Part shown: in pieces, positions 15,669-23,930 of the stretch
Layout: each line of letters starts with the position of its first letter
Position numbering within the stretch: position 1 is the first letter of the stretch
Made by a program: the position numbers and the translations under genes
Source of the DNA: Streptomyces jumonjinensis
GTDB taxonomy: Bacteria > Actinomycetota > Actinomycetes > Streptomycetales > Streptomycetaceae
DNA length: 41,864 nucleotides
Direction: 5' to 3'
NCBI RefSeq assembly: GCF_009600885.1
Contig: NZ_VCLA01000047.1
Span: forward strand, 1 to 41,864
Notes under the pieces: model-generated
Told to the model about the DNA's origin: nothing
The model's input: only the letters and a program-made list of their open reading frames with translations
Database searches by the model: none

Positions 15669-17144
15669 ATGCACGCCGACACCGAGCGCTGTGTACGAGC
15701 CGTTCAGTCGAAGGACTCCCGATTCGACGGCTGGTTCTTCACGGCCGTACTGACCACAGGCATCTACTGCCGTCCCAGCTGCCCCGTGGTACCCCCCAAG
15801 CCCGAGAACATGACCTTCTACCCGAGCGCCGCCGCCTGCCAGCAGGCCGGATTCCGCGCCTGCAAGCGCTGCCGCCCCGACACCAGCCCCGGCTCACCGC
15901 AGTGGAACGCCCGCGCCGACGCCGTCGCCCGCGCCATGCGGCTGATCGGAGACGGCATCGTGGACCGCGAGGGCGTACCGGGCCTGGCCGCCCGCCTCGG
16001 CTACTCCACCCGCCAGATCGAGCGCCAGCTCCGCGCCGAGCTGGGCGCGGGCCCGCTCGCCCTGGCCCGCGCCCAGCGCGCCCAGACCGCGCGTCTGCTC
16101 GTCGAGACCACCGCCATGCCCATGGCGGAGATCGCCTTCGCCGCCGGATTCTCCTCCGTACGCGCCTTCAACGACACCGTACGGGAGGTCTTCGCGCTCG
16201 CCCCCGGCGAACTGCGCGCCCGCGCCGCCCGCGGCGGCTCCACACCCCCGCCCGCCCCCGGCGCGATCGAGCTGAGGCTGCCGTACCGGGAGCCGCTCAA
16301 CCCCAGCAATCTCTTCGGCCATCTCGCCGCCACCGGCGTCCCCGGGGTCGAGGAGTGGCGCGAGGGCTCCTACCGGCGCACCCTCCGCCTCCCCTACGGG
16401 CACGGCATCGTCGCCCTCGCCCCCTGGCCCCGGCATATCGCCTGCCGGCTCTCCCTCACCGATCCGCGTGATCTCACCATCGCGATCAGCCGCTGCCGCT
16501 GGATGCTCGACCTGGACGCCGATCCCGTGGCGATCGACGACCGGCTGCGCGACGACCCCCTGCTCCGGCCGCTGGTGGACCAGGCGCCCGGCCGCAGGGT
16601 CCCGAGGACCGTGGACGCGGCCGAGTTCGCCGTACGGGCCGTGCTCGGCCAGCAGGTCTCCACGGCCGCCGCCCGCACCCACGCGGCCCGGCTGGTCACC
16701 GCGTACGGCGACCCCGTCGACGACCCCGAGGGCGGGCTCACCCATCTCTTCCCGTCCCCCACGGCCCTGGCGGCGCTGGACCCCGGGACCCTCGCGCTGC
16801 CCCGCAGCCGCCGGACCACGCTGACCACCCTGGTGGCGGCGCTCGCCGATGGATCGCTGCGGCTGGGGGCCGACAGCGACTGGGAGGAGGCCCGCGCCCT
16901 GCTCCGCGCGCTGCCCGGCTTCGGACCCTGGACGGTCGAGGTGATCGCCATGCGCGCCCTCGGCGACCCCGACGCCTTCCTCCCCTCCGACCTCGGCATG
17001 CGCCGGGCCGCCGCCGGACTCGGTCTGCCCGCCACCCCGGCGGCCCTCACCGCGCACGCGGCGGCATGGCGGCCCTGGCGGGCGTACGCGGTCCAATATC
17101 TTTGGGCCACCGAGACCCATCCGATCAACTACCTCCCGGAATAA
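15669..17144 (+). CDS. Ada-AlkA fusion: methylphosphotriester-sensing regulator and 3-methyladenine DNA glycosylase
   Basis: A 491-residue fusion. Residues 1-75 are the Ada zinc domain with Cys34, Cys38, Cys65 and Cys68 (GIYCRPSCP, ACKRC); Cys34 is the expected methyl acceptor from DNA phosphotriesters. Residues about 85-190 are an AraC-type HTH. Residues about 205-491 are an AlkA glycosylase: the AlkA_N domain, AVLGQQVSTAAA, the helix-hairpin-helix LPGFGPWTVEVIAMRALG and catalytic Asp441 (FLPSDLGM). The protein senses methylation damage, activates transcription and excises alkylated bases. It lacks Ada's own O6-methylguanine methyltransferase domain, which is encoded separately 13 bp downstream. 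Confidence 0.94.
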   Translation: MHADTERCVRAVQSKDSRFDGWFFTAVLTTGIYCRPSCPVVPPKPENMTFYPSAAACQQAGFRACKRCRPDTSPGSPQWNARADAVARAMRLIGDGIVDREGVPGLAARLGYSTRQIERQLRAELGAGPLALARAQRAQTARLLVETTAMPMAEIAFAAGFSSVRAFNDTVREVFALAPGELRARAARGGSTPPPAPGAIELRLPYREPLNPSNLFGHLAATGVPGVEEWREGSYRRTLRLPYGHGIVALAPWPRHIACRLSLTDPRDLTIAISRCRWMLDLDADPVAIDDRLRDDPLLRPLVDQAPGRRVPRTVDAAEFAVRAVLGQQVSTAAARTHAARLVTAYGDPVDDPEGGLTHLFPSPTALAALDPGTLALPRSRRTTLTTLVAALADGSLRLGADSDWEEARALLRALPGFGPWTVEVIAMRALGDPDAFLPSDLGMRRAAAGLGLPATPAALTAHAAAWRPWRAYAVQYLWATETHPINYLPE

Positions 17145-17157
17145 GGAAGTCGAAGCC

Positions 17158-17652
17158 ATGACCAGGCAGTACACGGTCGTCGACAGCCCCTATGGAGCGC
17201 TGACGCTCGTCGCGACCGACGGGGTGCTGAGCGGCCTGTATATGACCGACCAGCGCCACCGCCCGGACGAGACGACCTTCGGCGAGCCGGACGCCACGCC
17301 CTTCGGCGAGACGATCCGCCAGCTGGAGGCGTACTTCGCCCGCGAGCTCACCGAGTTCGACGTACCGATGCGGCTGGAGGGGACGGAGTTCCAGCGCAGC
17401 GTATGGGAGCGGCTGCTGGCGATCCCCTACGGAGAGACCCGGACCTATGGGGAGCTCGCCGAGGAGCTGGGCAAGCCGAGCGCGTCACGGGCGGTGGGAC
17501 TGGCGAACGGGAAGAACCCGGTGTCGATCATCGTGCCGTGCCACCGGGTGATCGGCTCCACGGGGAGCCTGGTGGGGTACGGGGGAGGGCTGCCCCGTAA
17601 GAAGCGCCTGCTGGCCTTCGAATCGGCTACCCGGGACGACGCCCTCTTCTGA
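17158..17652 (+). CDS. ogt: methylated-DNA--[protein]-cysteine S-methyltransferase
   Basis: A 164-residue suicide repair protein that takes the methyl group from O6-methylguanine. The active site is Cys128 in IIVPCHRVIGS, with the usual RTYGELAEELGKPSASRAVGLANGKNP helix-turn-helix just before it and GYGGGLPRKKRLLAFE after it. The ATG at 17158 has AAGGAAG upstream and follows the Ada-AlkA stop by 13 bp, so both are probably made from one mRNA induced by alkylation damage. Confidence 0.95.
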   Translation: MTRQYTVVDSPYGALTLVATDGVLSGLYMTDQRHRPDETTFGEPDATPFGETIRQLEAYFARELTEFDVPMRLEGTEFQRSVWERLLAIPYGETRTYGELAEELGKPSASRAVGLANGKNPVSIIVPCHRVIGSTGSLVGYGGGLPRKKRLLAFESATRDDALF

Positions 17653-17681
17653 TCCCTCCGGGACCCGTCCGCCGACCGTGA

Positions 17682-17704
17682 CCAGGGGGACACCGCCCCC
17701 CTGG
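17682..17704. terminator. bidirectional hairpin between ogt and the NUDIX gene
   Basis: CCAGGGGG (17682-17689) pairs with CCCCCTGG (17697-17704) around a 7-nt loop, between two converging genes. Confidence 0.6.
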
Positions 17705-17788
17705 CCACGCCAGACCCTCCAGGAGCCGGGGCAGCGCCATGCCGATCGGCCCCAGAGGCCGGCTGCCCGCCCCGACCCAGGGGCCCGC

Positions 17789-18271
17789 TCACCCCACCGG
17801 CAGCCCGTCCACCAGCTCCACCGGCCCGCTCCCCGCGTCCAGCGCGTCCAGCGCCGCCAGGACCCGTCCCCTCAGCGCCCCCAGCAGATGCGCCGGGATC
17901 TCCGCACGGGAGACCAGACGCCAGGAGAGCAGCTCCTCCTCCTGGATCCGGATCCCGTTCAGCGCCTCCTCGGCCAGCACCCCGCCGTCGTACAGATAGG
18001 CCGCGATCGGCGGACGTGCCGGACCCCTGCCCCAGTCGATCGCGAGCAGCGCGCCCGGCGCCAGGTCCAGCCCGATCTCCTCCCGGGTCTCCCGGCGGGC
18101 GGCCTGGCGCGGAGTCTCGCCCCGGTCCGCCTCCACCGTCCCGCCGGGCAGCGCCCAGCCCTCCCGGTAGTTGGGCTCCACCACCAGAATCCGTCCCTCC
18201 GTGTCACGGAAGAGGGTGGCGGCAGCGGCCAGACAACGAGGCAGGGAGGCGATATACGCCGCATAGTCCAT
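17789..18271 (-). CDS. NUDIX hydrolase
   Basis: A 160-residue NUDIX-fold hydrolase. The NUDIX box is present in slightly extended form: GGTVEADRGETPRQAARR followed by ETREEIGLDL, so the catalytic REx2EExG glutamates are kept. It cleaves nucleoside-diphosphate-linked compounds. The substrate is not determined, but because it lies 9-15 bp behind an ADP-ribosylglycohydrolase gene in the same direction, ADP-ribose is a reasonable guess. The start is ATG 18271 or GTG 18277; neither has a clear ribosome site, consistent with coupling to the upstream gene. Confidence 0.88.
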   Translation of the reverse strand: MDYAAYIASLPRCLAAAATLFRDTEGRILVVEPNYREGWALPGGTVEADRGETPRQAARRETREEIGLDLAPGALLAIDWGRGPARPPIAAYLYDGGVLAEEALNGIRIQEEELLSWRLVSRAEIPAHLLGALRGRVLAALDALDAGSGPVELVDGLPVG

Positions 18272-18286
18272 GGTCACAGCAGCACC

Positions 18287-19357
18287 CTAGGCGGTGACGG
18301 CCAACCGGACCGTACGCTCGGCCAGTTCACCGATGCGCGCGTTGTCGAAGCCGAACACCGCGCTGCGCACCCGGTCCCGCAGTGGTTCGGTCCACTGGGC
18401 CGGGATCGCGGCGGCCCCGCGGAGCACCCCCGCGACCGATCCCGCGGTCGCCCCGTTGGAGTCGGTGTCCAGCCCGCCCCGCACGGTGAGCGCGAGGGTG
18501 CTGGTGAACTCGCCCTCGCCGTAGAGCAGCCCGGCGGTGATGACGCCGGCGTTGGGCACGGAGTGGATCCAGTGGAGCTCCCCGGTGCGGGACGCCAGCT
18601 CGTCCAGGGTGTCGGACCAGTCGGCCCCCGCCTCGTACAGCGCCGTCGTGTGGCGGACGGTGCGGGCCAGTCTGCTGCTCGCGGGGATCTGTTCGAGCGC
18701 TGTGCCGATCGCGTCGCGCGGTCCGCTCGCGGTGAACGCGGCGGAGATCAGCGCGGCGGCCCACATCGCGGCCCAGACGCCGTTCCCCTGGTGGGAGAGG
18801 ACCGCGTCGCGGCGGGCGAGCGCGGCGGCGCGGGACGGATCGCCCGGCGAGGTCCAGCCGAAGACATCCGCGCGGATCAGCGCGCCGATCCATTCCTGGT
18901 ACGGATTGTCGTGCGACGCGACCTGCGGCGGTTTCAGCCCGTTCGCGAGATTGCGGTACGCGACCCGTTCCGCGGTGAACGTCTGGAGATACGGCAGCCG
19001 CCGCAGCCACATCTCGCCCACCTGCTCGGTGGTGAAGGAGAAGCCGTGGGATTCCAGCAGATGCAGCCCGAGGATCGCGTAGTCGACGTCGTCGTCACGG
19101 CAGCTGCCGTTGATCCGGCCGCGTACGCAACTCGGCCACTCCGGGCGCAGCTCGAACTCGCCGGGCGGTGCGTCGGGCGGGGGAGGGGGGAGATAGTCGG
19201 TGAGGGGGAGCGCGTCCGTACGGCGCAGATAGCGGTCGATGCGCTCGCGTGTCCAGTACTCGCCGCGTTCCACGGGTTTGCCGAGCATATTGCCCGCGAT
19301 TCTGCCCAGCCAGCCGCCGAGGATCCGGTCGGACAGCTCCGCATGTTGTAGACCCAT
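18287..19357 (-). CDS. ADP-ribosylglycohydrolase-family protein
   Basis: A 356-residue all-helical protein of the ARH/DraG family. The N-terminal GGWLGRIAGNMLGKPVE, the metal-binding acidic cluster at residues 88-90 (SCRDDDVDYAI) and the second metal motif GGLDTDSNGATAGSVAG (Asp297, Asp299) are all present, so the dinuclear Mg site looks intact. The family removes ADP-ribose from proteins or processes related ADP-ribose compounds. A proline-rich insertion (LPPPPPDAPPG) follows residue 55. It is the first gene of a two-gene unit with the NUDIX hydrolase. The ATG at 19357 has only a weak purine-rich site upstream. Confidence 0.88.
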   Translation of the reverse strand: MGLQHAELSDRILGGWLGRIAGNMLGKPVERGEYWTRERIDRYLRRTDALPLTDYLPPPPPDAPPGEFELRPEWPSCVRGRINGSCRDDDVDYAILGLHLLESHGFSFTTEQVGEMWLRRLPYLQTFTAERVAYRNLANGLKPPQVASHDNPYQEWIGALIRADVFGWTSPGDPSRAAALARRDAVLSHQGNGVWAAMWAAALISAAFTASGPRDAIGTALEQIPASSRLARTVRHTTALYEAGADWSDTLDELASRTGELHWIHSVPNAGVITAGLLYGEGEFTSTLALTVRGGLDTDSNGATAGSVAGVLRGAAAIPAQWTEPLRDRVRSAVFGFDNARIGELAERTVRLAVTA

Positions 19358-19467
19358 GGATGGGGTGTACCCCGGCGGAGGGCGGCATGTCCGTCACCCG
19401 GGCGGCGCGTCGGCACCGGCTTCGGCGCGGCGGGGAGCAGCGGTGGGGAGCAGGGGCCGCCGGGGAC

Positions 19468-19506
19468 GACGTGGGCCCGGACGCCGATGGCGTCCGGGCC
19501 CACGTC
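19468..19506 (-). terminator. very strong terminator hairpin after pssA
   Basis: An 18-bp perfect stem, 19468-19485 with 19489-19506, with a GAT loop, placed 22 bp beyond the pssA stop. It is GC-rich with no T-run, a typical Streptomyces terminator. It isolates the phospholipid operon from the ADP-ribosylglycohydrolase unit. Confidence 0.85.
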
Positions 19507-19528
19507 AGTCCCCGCTGCGGGAGGGGCG

Positions 19529-20389
19529 TCAGGGCAGCTGGGCCGCCCGCGCCTCCCGGCGATTGTCACGGAAGGTGTTCACCCGGCGAGCCGTGGCGAA
19601 GAGCGGGATCACCGCGCCCAGCACCACCTGGAGCGCGCAGCCGGTCTGGAGCAGCAGATGGCCGCCGGGCGCGTCGAACGCCCAGGCCGCCAGCAGCCCC
19701 ATCGCGGAGACGATCCAGCCGAGCATCGCCACCGCGAGGACGCCGCGGGGCTTGGGGTACTCGACCCGGCTCACCATCAGCCATGCCGTGCCGATGATCG
19801 CCAGCAGGGTCGGGATGAAGGGCAGCTCCAGCAGCACGATCGAGACGATCGTGAGCGCGCCGAACGGGCTCGGCATGCCCTGGAACATGCCGTCCTTCAT
19901 GGTCACGCACGAGAACCGCGCAAGCCGTAGCACCACCGCCAGCAGCACCACGATGGCGGCCACCGCCGACACCTTCTGGTGGGCGTCGTCGGCGACCATG
20001 CCGTAGACCAGGACGAAGTAGGCCGGCGCGAGTCCGAAGCTGATCAGGTCGGAGAGGTTGTCCAGCTCCGCGCCCATCGGGGAGCTGCGGAGCTTGCGCG
20101 CCACCAGCCCGTCGCACAGGTCGAAGATCGCGGCGAGCAGCATCAGGATCACGGCGGTCGCGGCGCTGTGCCGCGCCATGCCGGATTCCTGGCTGCTCGT
20201 GAGGTGCGGGATGAGGATTCCGGTGGTGGTGAAGTACACCGCCATGAATCCGCAGGTCGCGTTACCGAGAGTGAGGGTGTCCGCTATCGAGAGCCGGAGT
20301 GAGAGAGGCATCTCCTCCGCGTCGTCCTCGGCGTCCGCCTCTGCCTCGGCGACCCAGCCGGCCTGTGTATCAGGATCAATCACGGTCAA
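19529..20389 (-). CDS. pssA: CDP-diacylglycerol--serine O-phosphatidyltransferase
   Basis: A 286-residue integral membrane enzyme that joins serine to CDP-diacylglycerol, giving phosphatidylserine. The CDP-alcohol phosphotransferase signature is complete: CDGLVARKLRSSPMGAELDN followed by LSD (DGx2ARx7Gx3Dx3D). An acidic N-terminal tail of about 30 residues precedes the first membrane helix, and several hydrophobic helices follow (AAIVVLLAVVLRL, ALTIVSIVLLELPF). The TTG start at 20389 overlaps the psd stop by 14 bp; a GTG at 20383 is an alternative. Together with psd upstream it makes phosphatidylethanolamine. Confidence 0.93.
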   Translation of the reverse strand: MTVIDPDTQAGWVAEAEADAEDDAEEMPLSLRLSIADTLTLGNATCGFMAVYFTTTGILIPHLTSSQESGMARHSAATAVILMLLAAIFDLCDGLVARKLRSSPMGAELDNLSDLISFGLAPAYFVLVYGMVADDAHQKVSAVAAIVVLLAVVLRLARFSCVTMKDGMFQGMPSPFGALTIVSIVLLELPFIPTLLAIIGTAWLMVSRVEYPKPRGVLAVAMLGWIVSAMGLLAAWAFDAPGGHLLLQTGCALQVVLGAVIPLFATARRVNTFRDNRREARAAQLP

Positions 20390-21023
20390 TGCGAGTCACC
20401 CCCGCGGTCGTGGTCTGACCGACCTCGACCGCGACCTCGACACCTTCCGGCAGGTAGATGTCGACGCGCGAGCCGAAGCGGATCAGACCGATGCGATCGC
20501 CCTGCTCGACCTTGGTGCCCTGGGGCACATACGGCACGATGCGACGGGCGACGGCACCGGCGATCTGCACCATCTCGATGTCACCGAGCTCGGTGTCGAA
20601 GTGCCAGACAACGCGCTCGTTGTTCTCGCTCTCCTTGTTGAACGCCGGTACGAAGCCGCCGGGCACATGCTCGACGGAGGTGACCGTGCCCGCCAGCGGG
20701 GCGCGGTTGACATGTACGTTCAGCGGGCTCATGAAGATCGCGACGCGGGTGCGTCCGTCCTTCCACGGCATGATGCTCTGCACCACACCGTCGGCGGGCG
20801 AGATGACCCGGCCCTGGGCGATCTCGCGCTCGGGGTCGCGGAAGAACCACAGCATGCCCGCCGCGAGCGCGGTGGCGGGCACGGCGATGGCCGCCGCGCG
20901 CCGGGACCGGCGTGCCTGGACCAGGCTGAGTGCGGCGGTGGCGACGGTCGGCAGAAGCCACGGCGATGCTCCGCGCGCGAGGCGGACCCGGCCGCGAGGT
21001 GCAGAGGTTTGGCTGTGGGGCAT
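20376..21023 (-). CDS. psd: phosphatidylserine decarboxylase proenzyme
   Basis: A 215-residue decarboxylase of the short PSD-A type. The conserved ADGVVQSI and FMSPLNVHVNRAPLAG segments are visible. The self-cleavage site is Gly184-Ser185 in IRFGSRVDIYLPEG; Ser185 becomes the pyruvoyl cofactor. A membrane segment of two short hydrophobic runs spans about residues 20-60. The ATG at 21023 has GAAGG about 8 nt upstream. The stop overlaps the pssA start, so the two membrane enzymes are coupled in reverse pathway order. Confidence 0.94.
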   Translation of the reverse strand: MPHSQTSAPRGRVRLARGASPWLLPTVATAALSLVQARRSRRAAAIAVPATALAAGMLWFFRDPEREIAQGRVISPADGVVQSIMPWKDGRTRVAIFMSPLNVHVNRAPLAGTVTSVEHVPGGFVPAFNKESENNERVVWHFDTELGDIEMVQIAGAVARRIVPYVPQGTKVEQGDRIGLIRFGSRVDIYLPEGVEVAVEVGQTTTAGVTRIDRD

Positions 21024-21192
21024 GAATGACCTTCGTAGCGGACGATGCCGCACTGGTTGACGGGGACGGCGGCTTTCCATCGATGCTATCCGGTGAGGGC
21101 CGCAACTGGGAAAGCCAGCAGCCGAGTCGGCGGCCGGAAGAGGATGACTGGGTGTGATCTTCTTCGCGGTCAAACTACATCAAATGTGACAA

Positions 21193-22398
21193 TCATCCCG
21201 GGAGGCGGTACTCCTCCAGGAGTCGGCGTCCGATGATCATTTTCTGGATCTCGGCCGTACCTTCACCGATCAGGAGCATGGGCGCCTCCCGGTAGAGCCG
21301 CTCGATCTCGTACTCCTTGGAGAATCCATAGCCGCCGTGGATACGGAATGCATCCTCGACGACCTCCTTGCAGTACTCGGAGGCGAGATACTTCGCCATC
21401 CCCGCCTCCAGGTCGTTTCGTTCCCCGGAGTCCTTTTTGCGTGCCGCATTCACCATCATCGCATGGGCGGCCTCCACCTTGGTGGCCATTTCCGCCAGCT
21501 TGAACTGAATGGCCTGGTGGTACGCGATCGCCTGGCCGAAAGTGTGTCGCTGCTGGGCATAGGAGACGCCGAGCTCGAAGGCACGCTGGGCGACCCCGCA
21601 GCCACGCGCCGCCACATTGACCCGGCCGACCTCGACTCCGTCCATCATTTGGTAAAACCCTCGGCCGGTGGCCCCGCCGAGTACCCGATTGGCCGGAATG
21701 CGTAGTCCGTCCATGATGAGCTCAGTGGTGTCCACCCCCTTGTATCCCATCTTGTCGATCTTTCCCGGGATAGTGAGACCGGGCCGGACCTCGCCGAAAC
21801 CGGGCTCCTTCTCGACCAGGAAGGCCGTCATCGACTTGTGCGGCGCGGTCCCCTCCGGGTGTCCTTCGTCACTGCGCACCAGAACGGCGACCAGGGTGGA
21901 GGTCCCGCCGTTGGTGAGCCACATCTTCTGGCCGTCGAGGATGTAGTCGTCCCCGTCCCGCACCGCCTTGGACGTGATCGCCGACACATCCGAGCCGAGT
22001 CCGGGCTCCGACATCGAGAACGCGCCACGCACCTCTCCCCGCGCCATCCTCGGCAGAAAGGTCTCCCGCTGCTCCCGGGTGCCGTGCTGCTTCAGCATGT
22101 ACGCGACGATGAAATGCGTATTGACGATGCCCGAGACGGACATCCACCCCCGGGAGATCTCCTCCACGCAGAGCGCGTAGGTGAGCAGCGACTCGCCGAG
22201 CCCCCCGTACTCCTCCGGGATCATCAGACCGAAGAGCCCGAGCTCCTTGAGCCCCTCCACGATCCGCGTCGGGTACTCGTCCCGGTGCTCCAGCTCGGTG
22301 GCGACCGGGAGGATCTCCTTGTCGACGAAGTCCCGGACGGTCGCCAGGATCTCCTGCTGGACCTCGGTCAGCCCATGGGTCCGGGCGAGTCGCGCCAT
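21193..22398 (-). CDS. acyl-CoA dehydrogenase of the ethylmalonyl-CoA operon (probable methylsuccinyl-CoA dehydrogenase)
   Basis: A 401-residue FAD acyl-CoA dehydrogenase. The signature FSMSEPGLGSDVSAITSKA, the AFRIHGGYGFSKEYEIERLY segment and the catalytic-base region IGEGTAEIQKMI (Glu379) are present. As the last gene of the ccr operon it most likely oxidises (2S)-methylsuccinyl-CoA to mesaconyl-CoA. It is shorter than the proteobacterial Mcd, which has an extra N-terminal part, so the assignment rests on context. The start overlaps the maoC stop in GTGATG, preceded by GGAGGAG. The 3' third uses noticeably more A/T-ending codons than its neighbours. Confidence 0.88.
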   Translation of the reverse strand: MARLARTHGLTEVQQEILATVRDFVDKEILPVATELEHRDEYPTRIVEGLKELGLFGLMIPEEYGGLGESLLTYALCVEEISRGWMSVSGIVNTHFIVAYMLKQHGTREQRETFLPRMARGEVRGAFSMSEPGLGSDVSAITSKAVRDGDDYILDGQKMWLTNGGTSTLVAVLVRSDEGHPEGTAPHKSMTAFLVEKEPGFGEVRPGLTIPGKIDKMGYKGVDTTELIMDGLRIPANRVLGGATGRGFYQMMDGVEVGRVNVAARGCGVAQRAFELGVSYAQQRHTFGQAIAYHQAIQFKLAEMATKVEAAHAMMVNAARKKDSGERNDLEAGMAKYLASEYCKEVVEDAFRIHGGYGFSKEYEIERLYREAPMLLIGEGTAEIQKMIIGRRLLEEYRLPG

Positions 22399-22955
22399 CA
22401 CCGCTCCTCCGTCTTCTCGGCGGGCCGCGCGGCGGGGGTGCTCCGCACCGGGGGTGCGACCGGTTCTGGGCGGCCGGGCTGCTCGCCCCCGCGCTCCTTG
22501 ACATACGCCTCGGTGGGGACCATGACCTTGCGCCGGAAGACGCAGACCAGCGTGCCGTCCTGCTTATGGCCCCGGGTCTCCACCTGGACGATCCCGCGGT
22601 CCGGCCTGGACTTCGACGGGGTCTTGCCGAGCACGGTCGTCTCGCCGTAGATCGTGTCCCCGTGGAACGTCGGGGCCACATGCCGCAGCGACTCGACCTC
22701 CAGATTGGCGATCGCCTTGCCGGAGACGTCGGGCACGGACATGCCGAGCAGCAGGGAGTAGACATAGTTCCCCACCACGACATTCCGCCCGAAATCGGTG
22801 GACTGCTCGGCGTAGTGGGCGTCCAGATGGAGCGGATGGTGGTTCATCGTCAGCAGACAGAAGAGGTGGTCGTCGTACTCGGTGACCGTCTTCCCGGGCC
22901 AGTGCTTGTACACGTCCCCGACGGCGAACTCTTCATAGGTGCGGCCGAACTGCAT
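22398..22955 (-). CDS. MaoC-like hydratase (probable mesaconyl-CoA hydratase)
   Basis: A 185-residue single hot-dog hydratase. The substrate/catalytic segment is LLTMNHHPLHLDAHYAEQ followed by DFGRNVVVGNYVYSLLLG. In ordinary R-hydratases the motif is DxNPxHxD; here the first Asp position is Asn, a change worth checking for its effect. A proline/arginine-rich tail of about 30 residues ends the protein. It probably hydrates mesaconyl-CoA to beta-methylmalyl-CoA between the dehydrogenase and the lyase. It lies 6 bp after the lyase gene and overlaps the dehydrogenase start. Confidence 0.87.
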   Translation of the reverse strand: MQFGRTYEEFAVGDVYKHWPGKTVTEYDDHLFCLLTMNHHPLHLDAHYAEQSTDFGRNVVVGNYVYSLLLGMSVPDVSGKAIANLEVESLRHVAPTFHGDTIYGETTVLGKTPSKSRPDRGIVQVETRGHKQDGTLVCVFRRKVMVPTEAYVKERGGEQPGRPEPVAPPVRSTPAARPAEKTEER

Positions 22956-22961
22956 ACTGGT

Positions 22962-23930
22962 TCACGCCTCCGGGGGTACGAAGATGGATGTACGGGTCAT
23001 ACCGGCCGCGCGGCCCTTGCCGGAGACGACCAGCGCCATCTTCCGGCTGGCCTCGTCGATCATCTCGTCGCCGAGCATCGCCGAGCCCTTCCGGCCGCCC
23101 GCCTCCGAGGTGCAGTAGTCGTAGGCGTCGAGGATCAGCTCGGCGTGGTCGAAGTCCTCCTGTGCGGGCGAGAACACCTCATTGGCCGCGTCCACCTGGC
23201 CGGGGTGCAGCACCCACTTCCCGTCGTACCCCAGCGCGGCGGAGCGCCCGGCGACCTCCCGGAAGCCGTCGACGTTCCTGATCTGGAGATAGGGGCCGTC
23301 GATCGCCTGGAGATCGTGCATCCGGGCGGCCATCAGAATCCGCATCAGGATGTAGTGGTAGGCGTCCGCCGGATACCCGGGCGGCTGCTCGCCCACGACC
23401 AGCGACTTCATATTGATCGACGCCATGAAGTCGGCCGGGCCGAAGACGATGGTCTCCAGGCGGGGCGAGGCGGCGGCGATCGCGTCCACGTTCACCAGCC
23501 CGGCCGCGTTCTCGATCTGCGCCTCGATGCCGATCCGGCCGACCTCGAAGCCCATCGTCCGCTCGATCTGCGTCAGCAGCAGATCCAGCGCCACGATCTG
23601 CTGCGCGTCCTGGACCTTGGGCAGCATCACACAGTCCAGATTCTGGCCGGCGCCCTCCACCACGGTGACCACATCGCGATAGGTCCACTCGGTGGTCCAG
23701 TCGTTGACCCGCACCACCCGGGTCTTGCCGCTCCAGTCGCCCTCGTTGAGGAACTTCACGATGGTGTGCCGGGCGTCCGGCTTGGCGAGCGGCGCGCAGG
23801 CGTCCTCCAGATCCAGGAAGACCTGGTCGGCCGGGAGCCCCTGCGCCTTCTCCAGAAAACGCGGATTGGAGCCGGGAACCGCCAGACAGGAGCGGCGCGG
23901 GCGCAGACGGTTCACAGACGGGCCGGTCAT
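22962..23930 (-). CDS. HpcH/HpaI/CitE-family CoA ester lyase (malyl-/methylmalyl-CoA lyase type)
   Basis: A 322-residue TIM-barrel lyase. Family motifs are RRSCLAVPGSNPRFLEKA, VFLDLEDACAP with the acidic metal region, VRVNDWTTEW, VMLPKVQDA, GIEAQIENAAGLVN and IVFGPADFMASI. Its length and operon position match the Mcl1-type enzymes that cleave beta-methylmalyl-CoA to glyoxylate and propionyl-CoA and work on malyl-CoA. The start overlaps the ecm stop in ATGA, so it is translationally coupled. Confidence 0.88.
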   Translation of the reverse strand: MTGPSVNRLRPRRSCLAVPGSNPRFLEKAQGLPADQVFLDLEDACAPLAKPDARHTIVKFLNEGDWSGKTRVVRVNDWTTEWTYRDVVTVVEGAGQNLDCVMLPKVQDAQQIVALDLLLTQIERTMGFEVGRIGIEAQIENAAGLVNVDAIAAASPRLETIVFGPADFMASINMKSLVVGEQPPGYPADAYHYILMRILMAARMHDLQAIDGPYLQIRNVDGFREVAGRSAALGYDGKWVLHPGQVDAANEVFSPAQEDFDHAELILDAYDYCTSEAGGRKGSAMLGDEMIDEASRKMALVVSGKGRAAGMTRTSIFVPPEA

